DNA of 64,000 nt from DASUBV01 sp963725175 (GTDB lineage: Bacteria > Actinomycetota > Actinomycetes > Streptosporangiales > Streptosporangiaceae), in contig CAVRXH010000006.1 in assembly GCA_963725175.1 (NCBI GenBank), forward strand, positions 3,906,001 to 3,970,000. Reading direction: 5' to 3'. Shown one piece after another: positions 19,562 to 28,022 of this stretch (its first letter is position 1; the number at the start of each line of letters is the position of its first letter). The notes below the pieces were generated by a model that searched no databases, had not been told where the DNA came from, and saw only the letters and a program-made list of their open reading frames with translations. The position numbers and the translations under genes are program-made.

Positions 19562-20437
19562 CTAGCGCGCCCGGAACTGGGCCAGGTCGGTGTTGATCAC
19601 GTGGGCGGCCGCCTGGATCGTGTCGATCCCGTAGCCCTCGCTGTAGTTCTCGCTGGTCAGCATCGCGATCTGGTAGCTGATGTCGTGCCCGGTGAAGATG
19701 CCGAGGCTGTTGATGTGCCAGTCAGACCCGGTCGGGTAGGGCAGCCAGCCGTTCTTGACGTGCACCGTCACACCGGACGGTGCCCCTGACGGCGTCCCCC
19801 AGCGCTCGCTGGAGATGACGTTCGCCATCAGCCACAGCACGTACCGGCGGGACGCCGTGGACAGCACCTTGCCTGGCACCGAAAGCAGCTTCAGCAGCGT
19901 CAGCTCGTCCTGCGCGGTGAGCTGAGACAGTCCCCAGGCGGAGGCAAGCTCGGTGTGCGTCATCTTCGCCTTGGCCAGGAACCGGTGCAGCGCCGTGCTG
20001 CCGGTGTCGAACCACAGCGTGTTCGCCGCGTCGTTATCCGACTCGGTGATCATCTGCCAGGCCGCCAGCCGCTGTGCCTTGGTCAGGTGCGCCGGGCCGC
20101 CGATCTTGTAGAGCAGCGCGCTGATGATCGTGACCTTGATGACGCTGGCCGCGTCGAAGTGCCGGGTCCGGTAGAGCTGGCAGGACAGGTCAAGCCCCGG
20201 GTCGGCGGCGGCCAGCCCGAGCCGCGAGGAGCGCCCGTGCACCGCCGCCGCGATGCCCCGCGACAGCCGGGCCGCCAGCTTGGGGTGCAAGTGCGACGTG
20301 CAGATGGCCCCGCTCGCCGACGGCTGCGCGGCCGCCTGCGCGCTGGCCGGCCCGGCGGCCGTCGCCAGCGTTAGCCCGGCCGTGACCGCCGTGGTCACCG
20401 CCAGAGCCAGGATTCGTGACTGCCGCCTGCCGCCCAT
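19562..20437 (-). CDS. secreted serine hydrolase, class A beta-lactamase/PBP-like
   Basis: 291 residues with a Sec signal (ILALAVTTAVTAGLTLATAA, cleavage near ASAQA). The three active-site elements of the penicilloyl-serine fold are present: SVIK (Ser98-Lys101), SDN (about 133-135, TESDNDAANTLW) and KNG (VHVKNGWLPYP, replacing the KTG box). Length matches class A beta-lactamases. Many actinomycete members of this group do not confer resistance and may act on cell-wall peptides, so resistance should not be assumed. Confidence 0.82.
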   Translation of the reverse strand: MGGRRQSRILALAVTTAVTAGLTLATAAGPASAQAAAQPSASGAICTSHLHPKLAARLSRGIAAAVHGRSSRLGLAAADPGLDLSCQLYRTRHFDAASVIKVTIISALLYKIGGPAHLTKAQRLAAWQMITESDNDAANTLWFDTGSTALHRFLAKAKMTHTELASAWGLSQLTAQDELTLLKLLSVPGKVLSTASRRYVLWLMANVISSERWGTPSGAPSGVTVHVKNGWLPYPTGSDWHINSLGIFTGHDISYQIAMLTSENYSEGYGIDTIQAAAHVINTDLAQFRAR

Positions 20438-20465
20438 CCGCCCCGCCTGTTCGCTTGTCTAAGGG

Positions 20466-20522
20466 TGCTTGTCTGGCCGTGCTTAACCTGCCGTGCTTGA
20501 TCTGGCCGTGCTTGTCTGGCCG
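20466..20522. repeat. four 14-15 bp tandem repeats (TGCTTGTCTGGCCG-like)
   Basis: Units at 20466, 20480, 20494 and 20509; the first and last are identical, the middle two differ at 2-4 positions. They fill the gap upstream of the serine hydrolase gene and downstream of the enoyl-CoA hydratase stop, so they could lie in the leader of the hydrolase. Confidence 0.7.
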
Positions 20523-20527
20523 GGCCG

Positions 20528-21292
20528 TCAGGCCGGCGTGCCGCCGCGACCCGCGCCGCCCCGGAACCTGGATACGCCCTCGACCACTCCCGGGTCGGCG
20601 AGCGTCGCCATCCCGTAGCGGAACTCTGCCGCCATCGCGTCCGTGAGGCCCAGCGACATGCCGTCCAGCGCCGCGGCCCGGTCGCTGCGCAGGCACGCCT
20701 GCGGCAGCCCGGCGATGTCCCTGGCGAGCTGCTCGGCGGCCTTGCGCGCCGTGCCCGCCGGGACCAGCCGGCTGACCAGGCCCATCTCGAAGGCCTCCGT
20801 GGCCGGCACTCCGCGCCCGGTCAGGATCATGTCCATCGCCCGGCCCAGGCCGATGACCTGCGGCAGCCGGACCGTGCCGCCGTCGATCAGCGGCACTCCC
20901 CAGCGGCGGCAGAAAACTCCGAACACCGCGTCGTCGTCCGCCACCCGCAGGTCACACCAGAGCGCCAGCTCCAGCCCGCCCGCGACCGCGTGCCCGGACA
21001 CCGCCGCGATGACTGGCTTGCTCAGCCGCATCCGCGTCGGGCCCATCGGGCCCGTGCCGTCCGGCTCGGTCCTGTTGCCGCTGGCCGTGCCGACCGCCTT
21101 GAGGTCCGCGCCCGCGCAGAACGTGCCGCCCGCGCCGGCCAGCACCGCGACCGCGGCGTCGGTGTCCGCGTCGAAGTCAGCGAACGCCTCGGCGAGCGCG
21201 GTGGCGGTCGGGCCGTCCACCGCGTTGCGTACCTCGGGGCGGTCGATGACGACCGTGGTCACCGGCCCGGACCGGTCCACGCGGACGGACAT
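20528..21292 (-). CDS. enoyl-CoA hydratase/isomerase family protein
   Basis: 254-residue crotonase-fold enzyme. The oxyanion hole residues sit in GTFCAGADLKAV (about residue 55-66) and SGHAVAGGLELALWCDLRVA (about 99-118); the Glu of LELALW corresponds to one catalytic Glu of hydratases. DDDAVFGVFCRRWGVPLIDG is also typical. Acts on an acyl-CoA in fatty-acid or amino-acid breakdown; exact step unknown. Five bases downstream of korB on the same strand, so probably cotranscribed. Confidence 0.9.
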   Translation of the reverse strand: MSVRVDRSGPVTTVVIDRPEVRNAVDGPTATALAEAFADFDADTDAAVAVLAGAGGTFCAGADLKAVGTASGNRTEPDGTGPMGPTRMRLSKPVIAAVSGHAVAGGLELALWCDLRVADDDAVFGVFCRRWGVPLIDGGTVRLPQVIGLGRAMDMILTGRGVPATEAFEMGLVSRLVPAGTARKAAEQLARDIAGLPQACLRSDRAAALDGMSLGLTDAMAAEFRYGMATLADPGVVEGVSRFRGGAGRGGTPA

Positions 21293-21297
21293 CGGGA

Positions 21298-22404
21298 CTA
21301 GCTCACCTGCCAGGTGTCCGGGCCGGCCAGCAGCGCCGCCAGATCGCCGTCGCCCTGCTGCTGCCGCGCCTGCTCCAGCTGCGCCGACATCAGCTCGTCG
21401 TAGCTCGGCCGCTGCACCTGCCTGAACACCCCGATCGGCGTGTGCGAGAAGTCCGCCACGTCGAGCCGGGACAGCGCGAACGCGTACGACGGGTCGGTGG
21501 CGTGCGCGTCGTGGGTGAGCAGCGCCGCGTCGTCGGGCCCGGTGGCCAGCGCGGGCTCCAGCGATCCGTACCGGCTGAACTTCAGGCCGTGAGTCTTGTC
21601 GGTTCCGAAACGGATCGGCTCGCCGTGCTCCAGCCTCACCAGGTGCTCGTCCTTGGCGCCGGGCTCCGTGACCGGCAGGAACGCGTCGTCGTTGAAGATC
21701 GGGCAGTTCTGGTAGATCTCCACGAATGCCGTGCCCTTATGGTCGGCCGCCGCCCGCAGCACGCTCGTCAGGTGCCTGCGGTCCGAGTCGATCGTCCTGG
21801 CCACGAAGCTGGCCTCCGCGCCGATGGCCAGCGACACCGGGTTGAACGGGGTGTCCAGCGACCCGAACGGCGTTGACTTGGTCACCTTGCCCTGCTCCGA
21901 GGTGGGCGAGTACTGGCCCTTGGTCAGGCCGTAGATCCGGTTGTTGAACAGCAGGATCTTGACGTTGACGTTCCGGCGCAGCGCGTGGATCAGGTGATTG
22001 CCGCCGATGGAGAGGGCGTCGCCGTCCCCGGTGATCACCCAGACCGACAGGTCGGGCCGGGACGCGGCCAGGCCCGTCGCGATGGCCGGCGCCCGGCCGT
22101 GGATCGAGTGCATGCCGTAGCTGTTCACGTAGTAAGGCAGCCGGGACGAGCAGCCGATGCCCGAGACGATGACCAGGTTCTCCCTGGGGATCTCCAGCTC
22201 GGGCAGGAACGACTGGAAGGCGGCCAGGATCGCGTAGTCCCCGCAGCCGGGGCACCAGCGGACCTCCTGGTCCGACTTGAAGTCCCTGGTCGACAGCTTC
22301 TCGTCGGCCTTGGGCACGAGCGTCAGCGAGCCCAGCCGGCGCGGGCCGGTGGCGAACTCCTGCGCTCCGGCGGCCTCGGGACCCTGGCTTCCTGACTCAG
22401 GCAT
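21298..22404 (-). CDS. korB: 2-oxoacid:ferredoxin oxidoreductase, beta subunit
   Basis: 368 residues. Binds thiamine diphosphate and a 4Fe-4S cluster: WCPGCGDYAILAAFQSFLPE (about 50-69) gives the first cluster Cys residues, GIGCSSRLPYYVNSYGMHSIHG the third, and GDGDALSIGGNHLIHALRRN the ThDP GDG motif. With KorA it oxidatively decarboxylates 2-oxoglutarate (or a similar acid) to acyl-CoA, reducing ferredoxin. Its start overlaps the korA stop by 8 bases. Confidence 0.93.
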   Translation of the reverse strand: MPESGSQGPEAAGAQEFATGPRRLGSLTLVPKADEKLSTRDFKSDQEVRWCPGCGDYAILAAFQSFLPELEIPRENLVIVSGIGCSSRLPYYVNSYGMHSIHGRAPAIATGLAASRPDLSVWVITGDGDALSIGGNHLIHALRRNVNVKILLFNNRIYGLTKGQYSPTSEQGKVTKSTPFGSLDTPFNPVSLAIGAEASFVARTIDSDRRHLTSVLRAAADHKGTAFVEIYQNCPIFNDDAFLPVTEPGAKDEHLVRLEHGEPIRFGTDKTHGLKFSRYGSLEPALATGPDDAALLTHDAHATDPSYAFALSRLDVADFSHTPIGVFRQVQRPSYDELMSAQLEQARQQQGDGDLAALLAGPDTWQVS

Positions 22405-24286
22405 TGCTGATCACATCCTGGATGACGGCGGCCAGCTCGGCGGCGCGGAACGGCAGCCCGCGCACCCGGTTGTAGGAGATGACGTCGGCCAGGTACCGGC
22501 CGCGCAGCAGCAGGGCAAGCTGGCCCAGGTTGATCTCCGGGACCAGGATCTTGTCGTAGGCGTTGAGCACGTCGCCCAGGTTCGCCGGGAACGGCGACAG
22601 GTGCCGCAGGTGCGCCTGCGCCACCGAGCCGCCCGCCAGCCGGACCCGGCGGACCGCCGCGCCGATCGAGCCGTAGGTCGAGCCCCAGCCCAGGACCAGC
22701 ACCCTGGCGTCCCCGTCCGGGTCATCGACCTCAAGCGGGCCGATGTCCGCGGCGATCCCGTCGATCTTCGCCTGGCGCAGCCGGACCATCTTGTCGTGGT
22801 TATCCGGGTCGTAGGAGATCGTGCCGGACCCGTCGGCCTTCTCGATGCCGCCGATCCGGTGCTCAAGGCCGGGCGTGCCCGGCATCGCCCACGGCCTGGC
22901 CAGCGTGGTGGGGTCCCGCTGGAACGGCTGGAACTCGCCGTCGCCGGGGACCGCGAACGAGAAATCGTCGCGGAGCCTGGCCAGCGTGTCCACATCCGGG
23001 ATCCGCCACGGCTCCGACCCGTTGGCCAGGTACCCGTCGGACAGGATGATCACCGGCGTCCGGTACTTCACCGCGATGCGAACGGCCTCGATCGCCGTGT
23101 CGAAGCAGTCAGCGGGAGTCGCCGGAGCGATGACCGCCAGCGGGGACTCCCCGTTCCGGCCATAAAGGGCCATCAGGAGGTCGGCCTGCTCCGTCTTGGT
23201 CGGCATCCCCGTGGACGGCCCGGCGCGCTGGATGTCGCAGATGATCAGCGGCAGCTCGACCGATGCCGCCAGGCCGATCGTTTCCGCCTTCAGGCACATG
23301 CCGGGGCCGGAGGTGGTGGTCACGCCAAGGCCGCCGCCGAAGGACGCGCCCAGGGCCGCGCCGACCCCGCTGATCTCGTCCTCCGCCTGGAACGTGCGGA
23401 CCCCGAACCGCTTCAGCTTCGACAGCTCGTGCAGCACGTCAGAGGCCGGCGTGATCGGGTAGGAGCCCAGGAACAGCGGCAGGCCCGACCGGCGGGACGC
23501 GGCGACCAGGCCGTAGGCCAGGGCCGAGTTGCCGGTGATGTTCCGGTAGGTGCCCGGCTTCAGGGTGGCCGGGGAGACCTCGTACTGAACCGAGAACGCC
23601 TCGGTGGTCTCGCCGTAGTTCCAGCCCGCCTGGAAGGCCGCCTTGTTCGCCGCCATGATCTGCGGCTTCGTCGCGAACTTGGACTCCAGGAACCGCATCG
23701 TGCCCTCGACCGGCCGGTTATACAGCCAGGAGAGCAGGCCAAGCGCGAACATGTTCTTCGCCCGCTCGGCGTCCTTGCGGGTGATGTCGAAGCCCTCAAG
23801 CGCCTTCACCGTCACCGAGGTGATCGGGATGGCGTGCAGCTGGTAGGCCGCCAGCGAGCCGTCATCGAGCGGGCTGGCCGCGTAGCCGACCTTCGACAGG
23901 TTCCGCTTGGTGAACTCGTCGGTGTTGGCGATGATGTCCGCGCCGCGCGGCACGTCCGTCAGGTTGGCCTTGAGCGCCGCCGGGTTCATCGCCACCAGCA
24001 CGTCGGGGGCGTCACCAGGCGTCAGGATGTCGTGGTCAGCGAAGTGGACCTGGAAGCTCGATACCCCCGGCAGCGTCCCGGCCGGGGCCCGGATCTCCGC
24101 CGGGAAGTTCGGCAGCGTAGAGAGGTCGTTGCCGAAGCTCGCCGTCTCCTGGGTAAAGCGGTCGCCGGCCAGTTGCATCCCGTCGCCGGAATCGCCGGCG
24201 AACCGAATGATGACACGGTCGAGCTTTTGGACCTGCTTGGTCACAGCTTTCGAGGCCTCCTCCACGCGCCGAGGCCGGGTGGTCAC
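22397..24286 (-). CDS. korA: 2-oxoacid:ferredoxin oxidoreductase, alpha-gamma fused subunit
   Basis: 629 residues. Starts with the gamma domain (VIIRFAGDSGDGMQLAGDRF, about 25-44), then the alpha pyrimidine-binding domain with GSYPITPASDVLHELSKL (about 271-288) and FQAEDEISGVGAALGASFGG. This fused form is the actinobacterial KorA, which supports the TCA cycle at the 2-oxoglutarate step. GTG at 24244 (VTKQVQKLDRV) could be the true start, which would remove 14 poorly conserved residues. Operon korA-korB-enoyl-CoA hydratase. Confidence 0.93.
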   Translation of the reverse strand: MTTRPRRVEEASKAVTKQVQKLDRVIIRFAGDSGDGMQLAGDRFTQETASFGNDLSTLPNFPAEIRAPAGTLPGVSSFQVHFADHDILTPGDAPDVLVAMNPAALKANLTDVPRGADIIANTDEFTKRNLSKVGYAASPLDDGSLAAYQLHAIPITSVTVKALEGFDITRKDAERAKNMFALGLLSWLYNRPVEGTMRFLESKFATKPQIMAANKAAFQAGWNYGETTEAFSVQYEVSPATLKPGTYRNITGNSALAYGLVAASRRSGLPLFLGSYPITPASDVLHELSKLKRFGVRTFQAEDEISGVGAALGASFGGGLGVTTTSGPGMCLKAETIGLAASVELPLIICDIQRAGPSTGMPTKTEQADLLMALYGRNGESPLAVIAPATPADCFDTAIEAVRIAVKYRTPVIILSDGYLANGSEPWRIPDVDTLARLRDDFSFAVPGDGEFQPFQRDPTTLARPWAMPGTPGLEHRIGGIEKADGSGTISYDPDNHDKMVRLRQAKIDGIAADIGPLEVDDPDGDARVLVLGWGSTYGSIGAAVRRVRLAGGSVAQAHLRHLSPFPANLGDVLNAYDKILVPEINLGQLALLLRGRYLADVISYNRVRGLPFRAAELAAVIQDVISNA

Positions 24287-24632
24287 GCGGTGCCGGCGTG
24301 CGTCCTTTGTGCGGCCCCGGTCCCGGGGGCGCTGAGGTTCGACAACAGCTCATCCTACCTTTCGGCCCGTCACCAGGCAGTAAAGCTATGAGCACGCTGG
24401 GGTGACGGGCCGCTGGCACTCCGGCGGCCGTTTTACGAGGAGGCGCAGGCAGGGGGCGAGGTCACCATAGTTCTGTCACTCAGCGTGTCAACCTGACTCC
24501 AGCGCGGCGCGTCTTACTCGCGTAGTCCTGCTGTGACTGCTAGGGGCACCACCGGCATTCCGGTCGGCGGCGCAGAACATCAGGAACTGGCCCGCGGGCG
24601 GGACTCGCGGGCGACAAGGAGGCCGCAGCTTC
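24287..24632. other. intergenic region between korA and the next gene
   Basis: 346 bases separating the divergent korA and 24633 genes. It must hold both promoters, but I see no strong -35/-10 pair, RNA gene or repeat. Frames here are short or antisense to korA. Confidence 0.6.
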
Positions 24633-25229
24633 ATGACTGATCCCGCGCAGGTTCGCCCGGCCCGGCAAGTCGCCACTCCGTCGTGCATCAGGCCCAGGAG
24701 GGCGGTGGCCGAGCAGGCCGCCGGGGCCGCACCGCGGGGCAGGGCCGAGCGGGAGGCTGATGGGCGGGAGCCGGGCGGCCGGTCTGGCCGGTCTGGCCGC
24801 GGGACGGCGCGCGAGCTGCTCACCAGGGCACTCGGCGGGATACGGCTGAGCAGCCGGGACAGCCAGTTCGTCATCAGGCTCGCCCAGTGGGACAAGCGCA
24901 GCGCCGCCAGCGTCGCCGCCCTGGTCAGCCGCGCTCGGCAGGCCGGGCGCGAGGAGGCTGGGCTGACCGTCCGGCAGCGCGAGCTCGTCGTCGCCGCGCT
25001 GCACGACGCCGCCACTTACCGCGCCTCGGGAGCCGCCGGGACTGGCTGCTGGGACTGCGAGAACATCCCTGGCGGCCGGTGTTCCTTCCATGCCAGGGAC
25101 AACGACCGGGCCCACGCCTACGCCGAGCTGGCCGCCGCCCTGTCCGGGCCGCTGACCGGGACCCAGCCCGGGCTGCCCCCGCTGGCCGACATCGCCGGCT
25201 ACCGAGACCGGACGCCCGTCGCGTCCTGA
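24633..25229 (+). CDS. hypothetical protein with Cys-rich CWDC motif
   Basis: 198 residues. The first 60 residues are low-complexity (Arg/Gly/Ala). The rest is helical with LLTRALGGIRLSSRDSQFVI and LTVRQRELVVAALHDAATY, followed by GCWDCENIPGGRCSFHARDN (about 147-166), which could bind a metal through three Cys and a His. ATG is preceded by GGAGGCCGCAGCTTC. Family not recognised; the local CxxC…C…H cluster is its only suggestive feature. Confidence 0.65.
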   Translation: MTDPAQVRPARQVATPSCIRPRRAVAEQAAGAAPRGRAEREADGREPGGRSGRSGRGTARELLTRALGGIRLSSRDSQFVIRLAQWDKRSAASVAALVSRARQAGREEAGLTVRQRELVVAALHDAATYRASGAAGTGCWDCENIPGGRCSFHARDNDRAHAYAELAAALSGPLTGTQPGLPPLADIAGYRDRTPVAS

Positions 25230-25300
25230 CTGACTCCTGCTCGGCCGGCCGGGGGCGGCCAGGCCGAGCAGGATCTGGTGCGTATGAGACCCTTCGGTCC

Positions 25301-26503
25301 ATGAGCCAGCCAGCCGACGCCCCGCCCGGCCCGCTGGCCGGCCTGCTCGTCGCCGACTTCTCCCGAGTGCTGGCCGGCCCGTACTGCACCATGCTCCTAG
25401 CCGACCTCGGCGCCGACGTCATCAAGGTCGAGAGCGCCGCCGGGGACGACACCCGGCACTGGCAGCCGCCCGTCACCGCCGACGGCACCGCCACCTATTA
25501 CCTCGCCATCAACAGGAACAAGCGCTCCATCGTGCTCGACCTCCGGGACCCCGGCGACCGGGCCGCCGCTGCCGAACTCGCCCGCCGCGCCGACGTTTTC
25601 GTGGAGAACTTCAAGCCAGGCGGGCTAGACAAGTTCGGGCTCGGATACGACGCCGTTTCCGCCGCCAATCCCCGCGTCGTCTACGCCTCCATCACCGGCT
25701 TTGGCACCGGCGCCGGTGCAAGCCTGCCCGGCTATGACCTCATCGTGCAGGCCGTTTCCGGGCTGATGAGCCTGACCGGCGACGCCGACGGGCCGCCCTA
25801 CCGGGCCGGCGTCGCCGTGTTCGACGTCATCGCCGGGCTGCACACCACCATCGCCATCCTCGCCGCGCTCGCGCACCGCGCCGACACCGGAACCGGGCAG
25901 CGCGTCGAGATCAACCTGCTCACCTCCGCCCTGTCCGGCCTCGTCAACCAGGCCAGCGCCGTCGCCGCCGGGGGAGTCGTGCCCGGCCGGATGGGCAACG
26001 CCCACCCCAGCCTGTTCCCCTACGAGTCGCTGCCCGTCGCCGACGGCGAGCTCGTCATCGCCGCCGGGAACGACACCCAGTTCCGCCGCCTCTGCGAGGT
26101 AATCGGCATTCCCGAGGCCGCCGCTGACCCGCGCTTCGCTATGAACGAGCGGCGCACCGTGAACCGGGAACAGCTCCGGCCGCTGCTGCTTGAGCGACTG
26201 GGGACCCGGACCCGGGCCGAATGGTTCGAGGCGCTGACCGCCGCCGGGGTGCCCTGCGGGCCCATCAACACCGTCGCCGACGGGATCGCGCTGGCCAGGC
26301 AGCTCGGACTCGACCCCGTCGTGACCGCCGGCCAGGGCGAGGCCGGCGTGCCCGTCATCCGGCATCCCGTGACCTACTCCGCGATGTCGGCCCGGTATCC
26401 GCTACCGCCGCCCCGGCTGGATGAGCAGGGGGCCGAGATCCGGGCCTGGCTCGCCGCGCCAGCGGACGGTGCCGCCGAAGGGGCTGGGTCGGCGGGCTCC
26501 TGA
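25301..26503 (+). CDS. CaiB/BaiF family CoA-transferase
   Basis: 400-residue type III CoA-transferase. Opens with LAGLLVADFSRVLAGPYCTM and LADLGADVIKVESAAGDDTR, then NRNKRSIVLDLRDPG and YDLIVQAVSGLMSLTGDADG; the Asp in AGVAVFDVIAGLH (about residue 170-182) fits the catalytic aspartate that forms the acyl anhydride. Moves CoA between carboxylic acids; substrate unknown (oxalate, carnitine, bile acid, succinyl-CoA donors exist in the family). ATG at 25301 begins just before the homology. Confidence 0.92.
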   Translation: MSQPADAPPGPLAGLLVADFSRVLAGPYCTMLLADLGADVIKVESAAGDDTRHWQPPVTADGTATYYLAINRNKRSIVLDLRDPGDRAAAAELARRADVFVENFKPGGLDKFGLGYDAVSAANPRVVYASITGFGTGAGASLPGYDLIVQAVSGLMSLTGDADGPPYRAGVAVFDVIAGLHTTIAILAALAHRADTGTGQRVEINLLTSALSGLVNQASAVAAGGVVPGRMGNAHPSLFPYESLPVADGELVIAAGNDTQFRRLCEVIGIPEAAADPRFAMNERRTVNREQLRPLLLERLGTRTRAEWFEALTAAGVPCGPINTVADGIALARQLGLDPVVTAGQGEAGVPVIRHPVTYSAMSARYPLPPPRLDEQGAEIRAWLAAPADGAAEGAGSAGS

Positions 26504-26626
26504 GTCGGGGATTACCCCCGTTTCGTGCCTATCTGGGCGGTGTGCTGAATCGCGGGTTCGGCGGGCCGGTGCCGGGTAGGAGCGTTTGAACAGGAGGAAA
26601 CGGGCCTGACGGAGGGGGTAAGGCTC

Positions 26627-27094
26627 ATGGCTTCTCCGGATAACGCCCCAGTGCAGCCCGGCGGCGCGGTCGGCGGGCCAGCGGGTCAGCAGCCTGGTGC
26701 GCCTGCGCCTGGTGGCGGTACGCCCGCGCCTGGCGGTGGTGCGGCGATGCCGCCGCAAAAGCCGCATAAGGTTCGGCGGACCCGGCTTGGCGGGGCGTGG
26801 GTGGCCATGGTGCTGTTCGCGCTCGTGCTGCTCGTGCTGCTCGTCTTCATCCTGGAGAACAACCAGCAGGTGAAGATCAGCTTCTTCGGCGCGACCGGCC
26901 ACCTGCCGCTCGGCGTCGCCATGCTGCTCGCCGCCGTCGGCGGGATCCTGCTCGTGGTGATCCCCGGCGTGGGCCGGATCATCCAGCTGCGGAAGACCGC
27001 CCGGCGGCACCGCAAGCAGGACACCGCCGCCATGGCGGCCACTAGCCAGGGTCCCGGCGGTCAGGCACCCGGCGGGCAGCCACCTACGGCGTGA
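26627..27094 (+). CDS. LapA-domain membrane protein
   Basis: 155 residues. N-terminal 45 residues are Gly/Pro/Ala-rich and repetitive (GAPAPGGGTPAPGGGA); then two transmembrane segments, VAMVLFALVLLVLLVFILEN and LGVAMLLAAVGGILLVVIPG, with NNQQVKISFFGATGHLPLG between them. That arrangement is the LapA (DUF1049) domain. A basic and disordered tail follows. Probably a structural inner membrane protein. Confidence 0.85.
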   Translation: MASPDNAPVQPGGAVGGPAGQQPGAPAPGGGTPAPGGGAAMPPQKPHKVRRTRLGGAWVAMVLFALVLLVLLVFILENNQQVKISFFGATGHLPLGVAMLLAAVGGILLVVIPGVGRIIQLRKTARRHRKQDTAAMAATSQGPGGQAPGGQPPTA

Positions 27095-27124
27095 GCCGGG
27101 TCTGCGGGCGGGTCGCGCGCCCGG

Positions 27125-27619
27125 CTAGCGGTAGTTGACGAACTGCAGGGCGAAGTCGAACTCCCGGCCCTTGAGCAGGGCGATTACCTCCTGGAGGTCG
27201 TCCTTCTTCTTCGCCGAGACGCGCAGCTCTTCGCCCTGGACCTGCGCCTTGATGCCCTTCGCGCCCTCGTCCCGGATGATCTTCGCGATCTTCTTGGCGT
27301 CGTCCTGGGAGATGCCCTCCTTCAGGCTGATGCCAAGCCGGTACTCCTTGCCCGAGAGCTTCGGGTCGGCCGCGTCCAGGATCTTGAGTGAGACCGAGCG
27401 CTTGACCAGCTTGTCCTTGAAAACGTCAAGGATCGCGTTCGCGCGCTCTTCCGAGTTGGCCTTGATCTCCACGGCCTTGTCCCCGGACCAGGCGATCGAC
27501 GCGCCGACGCCGCGGAAGTCGAACCGGGTGCCGATCTCCTTGGCCGCCTGGTTCAGCGCGTTGTCGACTTCCTGGTGGTTGATCTTCGAGACGATGTCAA
27601 ATGAGGATTCCGCTGCCAC
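27125..27619 (-). CDS. YajQ family nucleotide-binding protein
   Basis: 164 residues, complete for the family. Starts SSFDIVSKINHQEVDNALNQ, then TRFDFRGVGASIAWSGDKAV and ends GREFDFALQFVNYR, all hallmark YajQ sequence (two tandem ferredoxin-like folds). Some members bind cyclic di-GMP; others have been tied to RNA or phage transcription. Role here unproven. Divergent to tRNA-Tyr, about 185 bases away. Confidence 0.95.
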   Translation of the reverse strand: MAAESSFDIVSKINHQEVDNALNQAAKEIGTRFDFRGVGASIAWSGDKAVEIKANSEERANAILDVFKDKLVKRSVSLKILDAADPKLSGKEYRLGISLKEGISQDDAKKIAKIIRDEGAKGIKAQVQGEELRVSAKKKDDLQEVIALLKGREFDFALQFVNYR

Positions 27620-27804
27620 GGCCCCAGGCTATCGCCCCGCTGGTCGGCGGTGCGGGGGCAGGCGGCGGCTCGCCGGAGGAAGGTTGCGATCCGAGCGGGA
27701 TGCGGTCTGTGTGCCGAGTTGATCCTCGTGCTGAACCACGGCCCAGGTTCCGCTATCCTGCTGACAGTCGTTCGCGGCGGACCTGTCCGCTGCGGAGGGC
27801 GCTA

Positions 27805-27886
27805 GGCAGGTTGCCCGAGTGGCCAAAGGGAGCGGTCTGTAAAACCGTCGGCTCAGCCTACGTTGGTTCGAACCCAACACCTGCCA
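27805..27886 (+). tRNA. tRNA-Tyr (GTA)
   Basis: 82 nt class II tRNA. Acceptor stem GGCAGGT pairs with ACCTGCC at 27879-27885, discriminator A at 27886, and an encoded CCA at 27887-27889. The anticodon loop is CTGTAAA with GTA as anticodon on stem GCGGT/ACCGT; a long variable arm (CGGCTCAGCCTAC) follows, then the T-arm GTTGG-TTCGAAC-CCAAC. Its 3' half is the integration site of the downstream element. Confidence 0.97.
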
Positions 27887-27891
27887 CCACC
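27834..27891. repeat. attL: 58-bp direct repeat in the 3' half of tRNA-Tyr
   Basis: Positions 27834-27891 are identical to 43418-43475 (offset 15584). The repeat runs from the anticodon stem through CCA plus two bases. It therefore rebuilds the tRNA 3' end after integration and marks the left edge of the integrated element. The crossover lies within it. Confidence 0.93.
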
Positions 27892-27900
27892 TCGCGATAC

Positions 27901-27933
27901 AGCCCTTGACCTGCGTATATGCGGTCAAGGGCT
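27901..27933. terminator. hairpin directly downstream of tRNA-Tyr
   Basis: 11-bp arms AGCCCTTGACC / GGTCAAGGGCT around a TGCGTATATGC loop. No T-run follows, so it is either a terminator of the tRNA transcript or an integrase-related site. Similar hairpins follow the two other tRNA-Tyr 3' ends at 43487 and 51840. Confidence 0.6.
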
Positions 27934-27985
27934 GTTGCCATGTTGCGCGGTTGTGTGCGGCGGGCGGCGGGCGCGTGCGGCTGTC

Positions 27986-28004
27986 TGTGCCAAATACGTG
28001 CGCA
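27986..28004 (+). repeat. putative integrase arm-type site, left end
   Basis: TGTGCCAAATACGTGCGCA at 27986-28004 matches 43350-43368 at 17 of 19 positions in the same orientation. Each copy lies just inside one end of the island (about 95 and 50-70 bases from the att core), as expected for integrase arm sites. Confidence 0.4.
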
Positions 28005-28022
28005 AATCACGGGGAACGGGCC

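Noticed and set aside
19562..20437. Beta-lactamase resistance gene
   Set aside because: Has the SxxK, SDN and KNG boxes, but such folds are common in actinomycetes without resistance, and no regulator or transposon lies next to it. Kept only as a serine hydrolase.
22277..24391. 704-codon plus-strand frame antisense to korA
   Set aside because: Shadow of korA caused by GC-rich third positions; Arg/Asp/Gly-rich with no family resemblance.
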